From assembly GCF_963576615.1 (NCBI RefSeq), contig NC_088708.1, positions 9,238,001 through 9,302,000 on the forward strand: a stretch of 64,000 nucleotides of DNA, written 5' to 3'. Position numbers and translations under genes: made by a program. Shown piece by piece: positions 38,428-51,983 of this stretch (position 1 is the stretch's first letter; each line of letters begins with the position of its first letter). The stretch is from Watersipora subatra (lineage: Eukaryota; Bryozoa; Gymnolaemata; Cheilostomatida; Watersiporidae). The notes under the pieces were generated by a model that saw only the letters and a list, made by a program, of their open reading frames with translations, was not told the DNA's origin and ran no database searches.

Positions 38428-39136
38428 CTGTTTGACAGTGGAATTTCTAGTAAATAAAATGCGATTAATCTGTATATTTATAAGTTATGCAACAAGAAGC
38501 TACCAAATGATACAAATATATATTTAGAACAAATGATACAAACAGACCATACTTATATTACGCAGAAACAAAAATTTAGAGATTTAAAACAAAAATATTT
38601 CCATCGCATGCTCGGATAGCTGCGTTCTGATTGTTGCTTTCGATGGAACAAACATCTTCTAGTTGTCCAATACCTTCTGGCCGCAACTCTTTTTTGCACT
38701 GCTGAACTAGTCGATATTAGTGCCCAAATAATTTTTTCGGCAGAGCATAACTTTCATGCGTTGCGATGAATGCACACCACCTTACACACCAATGCAATGT
38801 GTAAGTTTGCCTGTGCAACATTCGGTCCAAAACTTGCGAACCGGTTATTATAAGCATGTCCTTCGAAGTATTAGGACTGCATTAAACAAGGAACTACTAT
38901 TATCCTGAGACAGGAATTATTTCTATAGCTTTGCTTTGAAAGTTCACCTACCATCATAAATTTAAGCCGGTTTTTCTTTTATAAATGTAGGCTACTTCAA
39001 GTAGAAAGACCACGTTAAACAGAGAGCTACTACTAGCCTGTGACCGCTATTGCTTTCAATGACAAAATCCTCTCCTTCAACCCATCTCTAAGGGCGACGG
39101 CCAAATAGAGGCGGCGTTCAATTAGAGGCTTTACGA

Positions 39137-41824
39137 TGTTTTATTTCTCATACATATTCATTTTTACTGTACATGGATTTTTTTTGCTGGTGACTGTCTG
39201 TTGGCTTATTGTCTTGTTTTAAGCATAATATATCCATAATAACCCCTGCAATGCATTTCAATATAATATAGCATACTGTTCGATTATATAAACATAATTG
39301 ATAAAACTGTCATTGAAGTGGTGTTGGTTAGAAACTCATCACAGGTTCTGCTGCTTGGAATTGAGAAATATTTTTCAATTTGGTAAGGCTTTCCAATAAC
39401 CTAACATAATACAAAAATGTCAGTATCAAAAAACTGTTGGTGGGCTGCACTGAAACAAACTCGGATCAAAACAATTTTAGCGGATGTATTTTTATGTTCA
39501 ATTTCGTGCAGCTCCTTTTTTAGTTACAAAGCTACTGCAAAATTAATTGGGCTGGGGACAATCAACCAATAACTAATTAGTACTGAAAGGGGGGCTAACT
39601 AGATGAAAGCTTCACTATAAGATATGTAGCTAGCTAGTTAAGAATTTTTTTGGTTCTTTCAGCCAACAAATTGTTAGATTGTAGAATAATTAATAGTATT
39701 CATTCTTATATCACACTTGTAAAAACTTGTTGAGAATGCATTGATCAATGCTCATCTCTGACTCTTAGAATTAAGCTTTTTTACTCTCGATCCAACCCCT
39801 AAATTGCAGACTTACAGTAGATGTTAGATTAAAACCTAAGAATCAGAAGATGTAGTTTCCTAGGAGTGGGGCTTCATCAAAGTTATAGTTCCTTGTAAAA
39901 TACAGTATGCTTACAGGATGCTTGTTTTTTCACTTGTGGAGCTAGCATGAAATTACCCATGCATGGTATACTATTCCTCAAATAGATCACAAGTGTGTTG
40001 CAGAAGTGGGGAGATAAAAGAGTTTGACAGAGGATGCCATACACCTACAGATCATTGGTATTTTGGACACACATGGGACTTACAATAGCAGTGCAGTGAC
40101 AACTACCTGCATATACAACATAGTGAAAGCTACATATTCTAGAACCAAAGATGAGGATGAATATTTAGATTCGACACATGTAGGGCTTGAGTTTACTGCA
40201 GTAGAGTATTTTTATTTATTATATGAGCTGAAACTATACGAGTGGCCATGATTTGGATGGTTTTAATTAAGACTTGTTGCTGAGATGAAAGTTTCTTGTT
40301 TATAAAATTATATAATCCAATGTTGAAGATAATGCAAGTCCTAAAAATCACCATTCAAAATATCAGTTGGATATCATGAATGAAAAATCACATGCAGAAA
40401 ATATCACCGCGGTTGATACCTGTTGTGCCAATAACTTGTCTAATAGATGGGTTTATAAAGTATAATTAGAGCTGTATTGGCTGTAGTTTCACAAAGGTCT
40501 TCCAACGTACCAAATATTAAGAGCTACTAGAAATTCTATGCTCTCAGCACTAAGTGAAAACAGGTGAGGCACACCACAAACTACAAAACAGGTGCAGGAA
40601 GGGCCTTATTAACCATTTGTGAGACAAGTTTACTTTCCGAGTTGAATTGGTAGGTAAATTGATTTGTAAGAAATTCACATTGGTCTTTGTTAACTATTTC
40701 GGTCAACTCAAAAAACTATGTTTTGCGCTGTATCAACTAACCAATAGTGACCAGCATTTTTTTTACAAATTGATAACAATGACGAGCCATGATGTTTTTA
40801 GGGATGCAGTCGGCTTCACCATATATCCGAACATATTCCTCTCAAAGATGCACCTTGCTAGTTTTTAAGTAGTAACTAGTGTTGAATATGTACTAGTTGT
40901 TGACATTGACCAGTCATTATCTTGTATTTGTATATAGCTGTTGTCAGACTCTTTGTTCATATCGGCTTACTCATCTGTTATGTAATTCTTATGTAATAAT
41001 CCTTTTACTCTCTTGTCTCACTTATGTAGTAAGTCAGTTGCTGTCTAGCTTTCAAATATACAAGAATAACAACTAGTTTTCTGAATGGGAAACAAATGAG
41101 AACTTCAATAGTGGAAAGGCTCTGCGAACCGAGTTATCTCGGCAACCCAATTGCTGTACATTGAAAGGATCAGTCTGGCACTCAGGGTTACACAGCATTT
41201 AGAGGAAACCATAGGACAAATTTCAATTACTTTATTTAAGATACCTATAACAATATATAAGTAGCTTGACTTACAATTTTATTCCAACATAAAATATCTG
41301 CAGAGCCACTAAGCAATCAACTTTGACAACAATAGTCATGTGCATATGAGGGAAAGATAAGCAGCTTTGCCTATGTCATTTTGGGCCAGTCTGGCACATT
41401 TACATCAAAACCCATTGCAAATAATAGAATAATTTATAGTTTATACAATTCATTTTTGCCACATAGCAAATAATTCACGTCTAAAACAATATATTTTCAT
41501 TAAATAATACTCGCTTTTCATCTATCTGTCTCTAGGGGATCTAAGGTTATATAAAAGATATCCTTCGACGATACTCCAACTTGTGACATTCATATTGCAA
41601 GACAGACAAAGCAACTAATCGATTACTCGAGCATTTATGAACAATTGCACAGTTACTTAATCTCTGTTTTGACCACACATCTGACCATCTATTACATCAA
41701 ACTAGGTTGACATGTAACTAATAGATACTACTTCATTCTGGGTAAAGGGGGCATAAACCCATGGTAATTATCTAAGGCAAACCTTCCTGGTGAGAACCAT
41801 CAAAATTTTATATACATATTTACA
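39137..41824. other. Intergenic, nothing recognised
   Basis: Only short ORFs without family resemblance (for example 40024-40251). No transposon ends or RNA genes were identified. Confidence 0.4.
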
Positions 41825-42284
41825 TATTCGACAACATATTTCGACTATCACAAGGGACCAACAGGCTATTCACGTTTATCTAAGGATGATATGCACTCCT
41901 TCAAGTCATGGTTAAAAAATTAACAGTTGTTTATGGTGGGTTTTGAGATATCAGTGCTCATTATGACAGCATTACGATGATGAAATAAACGCGAAGGACA
42001 ACTTATTGATTACGAGAGAAATATATCTGTGAACATTTCGACGTATGAAGTTGCATGAAAGTGCAAACAGAAGCCGTCGTATTCAACAACGTCCCATTTG
42101 AGCCTTTTTGAAAAAGGATTCCAACCTACAACATTTTCCTGATGGCTACAATTTAATTGTTTTTGAACTTTTAAGAGCTTGTAACCACATTTCCACATAT
42201 TTTGCACCTGCAACACAGCAGACTAAGACATGGTAACTTTTGATACCCAATAACTGTAATGTGAATTTTGTTGCAAGTAAACCT
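41825..42284. mobile_element. TTAA-type MITE, partial copy (right part)
   Basis: Matches the right half of the family (AGCTTGTAACCACATTTCCA, TAACTGTAATGTGAA) and ends GTTGCAAGTAAACCT before TTCAA. The left half is missing. Confidence 0.75.
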
Positions 42285-42378
42285 TCAAAGTATTTAGTGG
42301 TTACAAACATATGACCTACAAAACTGGATACAAAACACACATCCTAAGGGAAATTTAATAGAAATGTCTAATGTATAT

Positions 42379-43351
42379 TAGAGATGCCCCTATTCTAATT
42401 TCACCAGCCGATTCAGATACCGATTCATATTGAAAAATAATCCGATTCAGATTCTTTTGTGTTGCATAGATTATTGGTAATTGTATTATGCAAATATAAA
42501 TATAATGCAAAAAATATAAATATTGATGTATTTATGAAAAAAAGATATACATGTATATATATTCACATACAGACATACCGTGCATCTAATAACAAACCAG
42601 TCCATGTTTCTTGAAATATGTCATTAATAATGGTAATTACTGTTAGTGGTACAGCTTTCTCTGTGATAATGAAGTCTTTCTTCTACTGCTGAACGAAATG
42701 CTGCGCCTGTACAAGTCTAGAGCAAATAAATGCGTTTTTTAATTAGTGATTCAATTATCTCAGTGAGACGTCTTTATCTTCTATCACTATTGATGTAGCC
42801 AGTCATACTGAAGGACTCGCTTGCGACAGACTTTGGAGGACAGGCTAAACACCGATAAGCCAGAGGTTATTTTATGCGATACAAACGATACAGCATATCG
42901 TCAAGATCAAGAGAGATAACTTTATGCATCGATTGCTCAAATTACTTTCGCAATGCTAGTAAATAGAAACATTACACGCATTCTTGTTTCTCATTATGGT
43001 TCTATTGTTCGTGATTGGCTGCAATAAATCATATCATTGTAATTGGGAAATACCGCACTTTGTGATTACGTCCTGACTAAAGCCAAAATATTGCTCAGCT
43101 GTGTGGATGTTTATTAGGCTATAGTCATGAAATAGATTGTGTGATAGGTCCGGAATTCATTAGGTAAAAGCAAGGAACTCGCAGCTGATGATTTTTTATT
43201 AAAGTAGCAGACTAAAATACAGGTTTCTGCTAAACAGCTGATATGTAAAAGGTATCTGAAGTTTCCGATTTTTTAAGAAAAGATCGGCCGATACCGATAT
43301 TAACACCTATATATCAGCACAGATACCGATATCAAAATCGGGGCAACTCTA
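42379..43351. mobile_element. hAT-like non-autonomous element
   Basis: Ends TAGAGATGCCCC and GGGGCAACTCTA, with sub-terminal CCGATTCAGATACCGATTC mirrored by CCGATATCAAAATCG. The flanking 8-mers ATGTATAT and ATCTATGT agree at six of eight positions, consistent with an aged hAT target duplication. Confidence 0.7.
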
Positions 43352-43485
43352 ATCTATGTTATATCTATTGTCTATATATACAATGGATCTTCGGTTCTCG
43401 ACCAAAAAATTTGAGATTTGTTCGTCTCGGACCTCGACACGCGCATTTGAACTAAAGGTTCGGAACAGCATAGTTCTAAGTTTAA

Positions 43486-44357
43486 AGGTTGACTTGCAAC
43501 AAAGTTCACATTGCAGTTATTTGGTATCACAAGATTCACCATGTCTTACTCTGATAAAGGCGCAAAATATGTGGAAATGTGATTACAAGCTCGTAAAAGC
43601 CGCCGTAGACAGGAATCAGTTTATTTTTCTGATGTAGTCATTACATTTGGTTATTGTTTTGTCACATGATGTTCTCAGGTGAATTGAAAGCCCAACAAAA
43701 GGCTCAATATAAAACATTTCATAGCACTAGTTTACGACCAACACTTCAAATTTTACGGAAGACCGGTACCAAATATAGATGCTTGCTACTTTACAGCTTT
43801 GTATTAGCTTGGTCTAATATTAAATTACCAAATATCTGTGGTAATCTGATCATGTGACCCATACTTAATGAATAATTTCTGCAGCATTTTTCAGTATCAC
43901 AGGTGACCAACAGGCTCATCATGTTTATCAGACAATGATATGTACTCCTTCAAACTAAAATTGAATAATTAAACAAATTTTTACGGTAGGTTATAGGATT
44001 TCAGCACTGAAAGTGACAGCATTACAATGACGATAAAATAGACACGTAAGAACAACAGACATGGTTTTATTGAATGCGTGAAGTATATTTGTGAAATATA
44101 TATTTATATTTCGACGAATGAGGTTGCGTAAAAATGTAAACACAAGCTATCTTGTACAACTACATCCAGTTTGAGCCAGTTTAGAAAGAGATTCCAAACT
44201 ACGGCGGCCCTGTGTGGCTGCGATTAACTGTTTGTTTTTTAGCTTTTAAAAGCTTGTAATCACATTTCTACACATTTTGCATCTACAACTCAGCAAAGAC
44301 ATAGTGAATCTTTTGATACCAAATAACTGTAATGTGAATTTTGTTGCAAGTCAACTT
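43486..44357. mobile_element. TTAA-flanked TIR element (MITE), copy 3, nested
   Basis: Starts AGGTTGACTTGCAAC after TTAA; ends GTTGCAAGTCAACTT before TTAA. Internal sequence parallels the other copies. Confidence 0.88.
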
Positions 44358-44845
44358 TTAACGAAGGTGTTATAAACCACTTTCGTCAGGTTTTCCAAAA
44401 CAAAGACAAGCTTTGCGCCATTAATTCTTCACAAAAAAGAGCCATCTGGGAGGACGTCGCCTCTATTGAAGAGATTTTCTAGGGACAACTCCTCCAGTTG
44501 AGTAACCCCAAACGGTTTTGGAAAAGGATTGTTCTTCAAAGATGTGAAATAATCGTGCCATTGCTGATCATATTTCACGTTTTTTTGATCTTACTGATAT
44601 GTTACATTTTTCAGCCATTTCATTATCTGCAATTTTTTGTATTGTAATCTTCAATGTTTTAGATGTTAAGAGCACAGCATACAAAATGTTGCCTTTTCTC
44701 ATCCTCAGAAAATCTTTTATCAAAGTTGAACACGTTCTATATCTACCAGTTTTATTTATATTATACATTAGTTTATGGTGCAAAATATTAAAAAATACTT
44801 CACCGAAACTGTTAAATCGACTCGGAACGGATTAAAACTTACACA

Positions 44846-45459
44846 CAGTGAAACTCGGCTAACTCAAACTTCAAGGGAATGAAAGAAAGCGTTCGAGTTA
44901 TCAAAGCGTTCAAGTTATGAGAGCACTGGAACAAGTTTATGTATTTATCAGTAGATACGTGTGTATATATGCAAACTATATATAAATCAAAAGCAGATTG
45001 CCTGATGCAAGTTAAATGGCCTCGCCTCTCTTTTAATGTTTTAACAATTTTTATCAGAAAACATAAATATTTTCCTATTACTTGAGATTTGTTTTTTAGA
45101 TGTGACTGCCAGGATGTTTTTAGATCAAAACAGGCAAAACGTGTTAACGGTTGAAAAGCTCAGAGAAAAGACAATTCGAATGTTTGGTAAAATTTGATTT
45201 TTTGCAAACCTTGAAAAAAATTGTTAACAAAAATATATTGCCGATATTGGTAATAGTGAAGCCTAAGAACTACTAAAAGTTGATGATGATCTAAATTGCT
45301 TGGAATAAAGTGACATTCTAAAGCGATAACAACCGTCTCGGTAGCCATTGGGCGAAAAACTGCTCAAGTTAATGAAGTTAAAGTCGAATTATCTAAAGCA
45401 ATTTATCATTGCGTGGGAACGGACCAAACAAATCCGTTCGAGCTATCCGAGTTTCACTG
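44846..45459. mobile_element. TA-type TIR element family 2, copy 2, nested
   Basis: Ends CAGTGAAACTCGGCTAACTC and CTATCCGAGTTTCACTG, followed by TA on the right. Internal blocks (GTTATCGCTTTAGAA and GCGTGGGAACGGACC, in opposite orientation) match the 35643-36780 element, so both belong to one family. Confidence 0.8.
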
Positions 45460-46151
45460 TATATTAATTTCAATGGCAAAATCTGTTTGGATCTCGAACT
45501 CGGTTTTCAATCAATCTGGAACTTTGTTCGAGAACCGAGGTCACACTGTATCTCTATAATATTGTAATGCCAATATCTAAACTCAAGCTGGCAGTCAATT
45601 TCGATGTGAGAAATTGTCAGATGGGTCAATAAAGCAGATAATAACCAAAAAGGATGTACAATCATTTGGTTTAAGAGTTAGTGTCGGTCTACCGAACTGA
45701 TGTCACGAGTTGGAGTATAGTAAAAAGCTATCATTCACTATAACCTAGAATCTTTTACCTAAAGTAATTGTAGTCACCAAATTAAAAAAAAGTTTTGCAG
45801 GAACACCTTGCTAAGTTTGGGAAGATCTGTTTAACTGTTCGAGTAATGTAAAATCTCTAAAACATAACCGTAGAACAGATCGTTTACGTTGTAGCAATGT
45901 CTAATGTATAGACAAAATTAGAATGCTATAAGGTTCAAATAATTCACATCCCGAACTTTCTAATTTCATACAAGACTCTCAAAATGATTACGACAAATCA
46001 GTGCACCAGCACCTCCACCATCAATGCCGAGCCTCATGCTTTTTGGACATGGATCCACAGCGGTACAAAAGGGCTGCACAGCAATCATTGGCTGGAGACA
46101 CTGAATGTTGACTTGTGGATGGGTGAACAGTGGGCAGATTTATACAACTGC

Positions 46152-46157
46152 TTTATT
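46152..46157 (-). terminator. Poly(A) signal of RPL7
   Basis: AATAAA on the minus strand 36 bases after the RPL7 stop codon, the expected place for a short ribosomal-protein 3' UTR. Confidence 0.7.
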
Positions 46158-46192
46158 AAACCTTTCTGACAAAGAATGGTACAACAAACTGA

Positions 46193-49100
46193 TTATATCA
46201 TTTTCCGTAACAATGGGTTGATCATATCATCACGACAACCAAAATCCCCACCATCAACGAAATGGTTGGCTTTTTTTCTCCATCCACCATTTGGAGTGTT
46301 GAGCTTGAAGTGCCACAAGAATTTGTTAGCTCTCTTGAAGAAAGGGCCCACGGTGATCAGTTCGTGCACCAGATCTTCCATGCACTTAATATTGCATCGA
46401 CCTGAAAAATTCCAAGTTGGTAAAAACATTTGCGTGCAGAAATATGAACAAATGCAAACAACTAATTTATGTGCTTTTATGTTGTAGTCTATCTACCTTT
46501 AGATTTAATGCATAAACTATTTTATAACTTTGGCACCGAAAAGAATTTGCATTTTACCAACAAACTCAACCTTGCATTAGTGGTCATGGCCCCGCAGGAA
46601 TGGAACCACAACAAAAAGGCCACACTTTTCCGATTGTAGTTACCTCACCATCTATTTTATTCGAAAAGATTTCAAACTACATGTACTTCATGGGTTACAC
46701 AAAACTTTAATAAAATTGATATTATTTGTAAACTTGCACGTATTGCTGTTGTGCCATTAAGACTTGAGCATACAACAAATGGAGTGACACTAGAATAATC
46801 TTGCTATTATTAATTGCATTAAAACTATCTAGAATAGTAATAAAATGAGTTACACAGACTTGGAGAAGTTTGACACATGCTGGGTCATATGTCAAATTAT
46901 TTTCTTACTAGTATGCTAATTATAGAAGTATATTCATTTACTGAAAACCCTGATGACTTTGCATTTTTAAGCGCTACAACAGTGTTAGGCTGTGTGTACA
47001 TTAGCTAATAAAGGGGTACAAATCGTACACAAATTCAGAGCAACTTTTGATTAACAGCAAAGCTGAAACTAGCCTATAATTGGTTAGAATTGAATTTCTT
47101 TTGAATGATATTCCCGTTATGATAGAAAATGCCAACGTGGCTTGATTCAAATTTCATTGGATTAACAACAAGTATTAACAACAAATAATGCAAATACCAA
47201 GCTGCAGCATGAAAAAATGTCTTCCAGTTTAATTGAATAAACAAGGCGCTGTTGCTGCAAATACCAAGCTGTTCAACATGCGCAATACATGTAATTTGAA
47301 ATGATAACTTCAGTCAAGACATGACATTGAAAAAACATGAAATACTACAAGAGCTTGCTCAAACTTTGCATGCAGTTGATTTCTTTGCTTGGCAATGTAT
47401 CTGAGTTTTTTAAAGCAAACTTTTCATTACGCACTGTTTTGTTGAAGTATACACAAGAAAAAAAGTACACACCCACTAAGATTAGATATTCACGTTACAA
47501 ATACACAAAAACACTTAGCGAATATTTAAAGACATAATTCATGGGTAGCATCGGCTATTGTTTTAAATGGGGCTTTAAATGTCTTCTTGATGAAAGAAAA
47601 AAGCAATCAATGGGCTATTGCATAGCAAATGCATAGAATCTCACTGAAACCATGGGCTCACACAAGCCAGATGTTAGCAATTAAACAATGTTCAATAATC
47701 CACCAATTGATTTAAGGATTAACATTTCTGAAGAATTTAAAAGTGAATATCGTTTGTCTTCAGACAGTTTCCCAAAGGATGTTGCGATAAATGATAAATT
47801 CTATAAATGTTATTGTGAGCATTAATGAGTCAAGTCGTTAACTATTTAAAAAATAAGCAATTACATTACAGGTGACATTTGATACATACAACAAAGTGCC
47901 ACAACCATTGGGGTTTAGATTATGTCACAGATCTATCAATGGTAAAATGTTTTTTTAGAACAAACAAACCATTCGAAATGTTGAACAATTTAGCTTACAT
48001 CACAACTACTGACAAAAAGGAAGACTAGAATATGTCATGCTGGCTACTTACTTAATTTGTCTTCGATGATGTTATTGTCAGTCAGAGCAATCCGTCTGTT
48101 GTCAATGCGCCCATACCCCCTCTTGTACAGCAAATCACGTACCGACTTTAGGTTAGGGTATCCCCAAGTGATATATGGCTCAGCAATGCGAAGCATATTA
48201 ATGGTGGCTTTGTTCAATTTCACAAACACACCATTATTTATTTGCCTAAGTCGGAAAAGCTGCATAACTTTCTTTGGTTTGGGAGGGACACCATTGATTC
48301 TACAAGCATTAGTTAATATTAATTGAAAGAGATCGATTGGTGCATCTATTGATAGAAAACCACAATAACTACAAAGTATTCTAAAACCTGAGTGTAGCGG
48401 ATCTCAGGTGAGGGTGCTTCAATAAGTGTGCGATAGAGTTCGTATTTTGTCTTTATTATAGTGCATGATAACGGAGTTTGACAACAAATAAGATCAGAAA
48501 TCGCATATATAAGCCAAAGGTGCGACCAGAGATTCTTTGAAATATAAATGTTGATGTTTTTGGGTTACAATAAAAAAATCTTGGTCGAAAGCTACAAATG
48601 TTTTGTTTTTATTTGCAGGCCATCCAGTTATACGAGTTGGATCTACCTTGCAAAACAAGCGTGTGGAGAACACCTTAAGATTTTACGCATGCGTAGGACT
48701 AAACGATTGCTCATCACAGCGAATTCTATGGCTGACTTTTCATTATGCATAGCCCTCTAGAGTATGCACAGGGAACACTAAGGCTCCTGAAATAGTGACC
48801 AACTACAAAAAATTGGTTATGTCTTGTATTGTTATTTTAAAGGTTGACTTGCAACAAAATTCACATTACAGTCATTTGGTATCAAAAGATTCACCATGTC
48901 TTACTCTGCTGTGTTGTAGGTGCAAAATATGTGGAAATGTGATTACCAGCTCAAAAACGAACAGTTAATCGCCACCATAACTTTATTTCTCTGATGTCAT
49001 GTCATTACATTTGGTTATTGTTTTGTCAAGTGATGTTCTCACGTAAATTGAAAAGCCAATAAAAGGCTCAATAAAAACTTCTCATAGCATTAGTTTATGA

Positions 49101-51656
49101 CAAACTTTTCGGGTTTAACCGAAGACCCCATATCAAATATAGATGCTCGCTACTTTACAGTTTTATTCCGGCTTGGTCTAATCATAATCTGATCATGTGA
49201 CCTATACTTCCTGCCAAACAATGCGAATAAGTTCTGCGACATTTTTCGACTATCACAGGTGACCAACAGACTCACCATGTTTATCAGACGATGATATGTA
49301 CTCCTTCGAGCTAAGGTTAAAAAATTAAACGAATTTTCATGGTAGGTAATAAGATATCCGTGCTGGAAGTGACAGCATTACAATGATGATGAAATAGACG
49401 TGTAAGAAAATAGACGTGGTTTTATTGAATGCGTGAAGTATATTTGTAAAAATATTTCGACGAATGATGTTGCATGAAAGTGTAAACAGAAACCATCTTG
49501 TACAACTACGTCCCAATTGAGCCGTTTTGGAAAAAGGTTCCAATTTATGGCGGTCTCGTGATGACGACGATTAACTGTTCATTTATGAGCTTTTAATCAC
49601 ATTCCCACATATTTTGCACCTACAACACAGCGGAGTAAGACATAGTGAATCTATTGATACCAAATAATTGTAATGTGAATTTTGTTGCAAGTCAACCTTT
49701 AAAGAATGGACAAATACTGATATAAAATACTCACCCTCTGATTCTTATCACAAAAGCAACCTTGGGTTGAGCAGGTACAAAAAAGTTCTTAGCGCGACGA
49801 GCATCTCTTTTGTTCTTGATTAGTTCTCTTTCAGCAGTTGCATACTCTTTTGCGTATGCCTCAGCCCGCTTAAAGATTTCTTGACGCTTAGCCTTCTTCG
49901 CCTATTAATATATCACGGGTTCTATTAGGCAATACAATGTTGTATGTGAGCATTCGTGATGCGTCAATCTACCAACCTGCCACACCTTGGTAATGTCACA
50001 TTTGATCTAGCATAACACAGAACCCAGGCATTTATCCCAGGAAACTGTCATGCATATCCAACACTGAGTACGCTTTTAGAGTCTTGTCCCCCATGAGGTA
50101 CATGATTAGGTACACGTGAGGCAATCAAATTATATTGTACAAAATTTACAAATTTTTGTGTAGTGACTGAGATGTGCTCACAGAATCAAGTACACTTAAC
50201 AAGCGTATCCACGCACATACATTGTCAGCACATACATTGTCAACAGCTATTGCTCAAGATCCTAATCAATAATGTTATGTATTTTTGACCACGATAATTG
50301 AACTATTGCCCTATAACTTTAATAAACTAATTAAGTGTAAACTAAACATGTTGTTGGATTTGTTTGCTGATCATCTATTTAATAATGTTACCACACATGT
50401 AGAGAAAATGATGAGAGGCGCGTAAAGAAAATTTCAAGTTAATGACTACACCGGACTAAAGAAATGACCATCACATGTTATACAACTAATGTTATATAGG
50501 GAAGTTGAAAATAGACTTGACGAGTTCCTCATTTAAAATTTGAGCTGTATTTATGATGAACACAAACAAAACTCGGAGGTCTTACAATGACAAACTATTG
50601 TTTCTAACTTTACAAATAATAGTATATAAAATCGCGATCATTTAAAATTCAATGAACACATGATCGTCTGAAAAAAATTGAAGCAAGTAATTACAAAGCA
50701 TACTATAACAATTGCCAGACCAGAGTATCTAAAGACCAGTCAATGAGTCAAAAAACCTTTTTCACTGGTTGCTGTCGCTACACTCAGAATAACATGAAAC
50801 TTTCGAATATCACTTTGATTATCAGCATAGCAAACATCTAGAAACAAGTGCTACTTAAGTATTTAAAATGCAGACTTCAGCGGACGCAAAAACTTTAGAT
50901 GTCTGACTCAGGGTCAGAACTCTGACCAGCGGTCTCTTCTTTCTTAAAACTTTTCTTATATTGTAATAATTTTTAATACTCATTTTGTTCAAAGAATAAT
51001 TCTTAAATGCCTATATAAGTGCCTTTAATCCAAATACTCTTGTTTTCTAGTCATCTAGGATTATTTCAGCTTAGTTGTTCTATACTTGGTTATACCATAC
51101 TTGGTTTGCAATCCTATATAAATATTCATAATAATCATGTAACACTCATAGAAACATTGCGACATATATATTCATTTTGGACTACATATCTTAAAGAGAA
51201 TTTCGCATCGCAGAAAGCCTCTCATAAAAGTTTCCTTCCAGTGAGCACAACTAATAATTTAATAAACTTCAAAGCAATGTTTGGTTAAGAACCCAATAAT
51301 CAGCGGCTTTACCTTGTTACGAAGATAAGTGGCTTGAGCGAGCTTGGCTTTATACTCCTCTGCCTGCTTTTTTCTCTTTGCAAGTGTTTCGGGCACAGAA
51401 GGGCGCTTACTGTAAGTTACAAGATGTCTACATACACAATATACCAAAAATGTTTTTCCATAATTATTATTTAACGAACTGTTTACACATGAACTATGAA
51501 GTTATTTCCTTCATTACGAGAGCAAAATGTTGACAACACTCCATAATTTACGAAGCTTAAACCAAAGGCGCTAAAACTGTGTTTTTAATTGAACACAAGC
51601 CATCTACGAAAGGGATTGAAAAGGATTACATTTAAGACTTACCTAACAGGCGCCAT
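46193..51656 (-). CDS. RPL7: 60S ribosomal protein L7 (uL30)
   Basis: Large-subunit ribosomal protein of the cytosolic ribosome. Five coding exons on the minus strand: 51656-51643, 51409-51313, 49901-49735, 48299-48052 and 46401-46193. They join in phase to 735 nt, i.e. 244 aa plus stop (human 248). The start exon gives MAPV; then come the basic eukaryote-specific N-terminus ([15 protein letters not shown]), the uL30 core ([20 protein letters not shown]-like, [35 protein letters not shown]) and the C-terminus ([32 protein letters not shown]). All junctions are GT-AG. Intron 3 carries a TTAA MITE 36 bp from exon 3. A pyrimidine tract (CCTTTTCC) upstream fits a TOP mRNA. No retroposition or breaks. 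I saw no convincing intronic snoRNA. Confidence 0.98.
48841..49698. mobile_element. TTAA-flanked TIR element (MITE), copy 4, in RPL7 intron 3
   Basis: Starts AGGTTGACTTGCAAC after TTAA and ends GTTGCAAGTCAACCT before TTAA: the best-preserved ends of the family. It ends 36 bp from the RPL7 exon 3 donor (49735) and still leaves the gene in frame. Confidence 0.92.
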
Positions 51657-51983
51657 TATTCAATCGCGTCAAAACGGAAAAGGACTTAGTTTTAAGGCTG
51701 AAATGTAAATAACGTTCGGGTAATTGTCCGCAATTGAAGTTTTGAGTTTTTATTTTTGAATCAATTATTTTTTTAATTGTACATTTAAAAAAAATTATCA
51801 TAAAAATTTTCTTATTTTTTGCAATATTTTTTGGCTAATTGAGAGTATACATATCTTCGGGATATTGTCGTTCCAACAACTCTATCTCACAACAGCCATA
51901 CTGCATTAGCGTATAATCAATCATAGTTTATATTACAATTTATACGTAATTTCGTTCATCTCTATTGGCCTGCTAGATACAAT
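51657..51983. promoter_or_regulatory. Head-to-head promoter region RPL7 / SF3B6
   Basis: Only 327 bp separate the two start codons, so promoters and 5' UTRs of both genes share this DNA. On the minus strand CCTTTTCCG at 51683-51675 resembles the 5' terminal oligopyrimidine start of ribosomal protein mRNAs, giving a UTR of about 27 nt. No TATA box is evident at a canonical spacing for either gene. Confidence 0.6.

Larger units (their letters stand above)
34406..39136. mobile_element. TIR element family 1 copy C, split by three nested insertions
   Basis: Left end CCGTAAAACCTCTTAGTGAA after TA; right end complement CGTAAAGCCTCTAATTGAAC. The element's own sequence is in four blocks: 34406-34648, 35510-35642, 36781-36922 and 38428-39136. 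Each lines up in order with the uninterrupted copies at 12353-13803 and 59914-61183. The insertions are a TTAA element, a TA element and a third element of unclear class. Confidence 0.8.
43381..45548. mobile_element. TA-flanked TIR element family 3, with two nested insertions
   Basis: Left end CAATGGATCTTCGGTTCTCG and right end, read in complement, CAGTGTGACCTCGGTTCTCG, with TA on both sides. A TTAA MITE (43486-44357) and a family 2 element (44846-45459) have inserted into it, leaving about 680 bp of its own sequence. No intact ORF. Confidence 0.75.
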
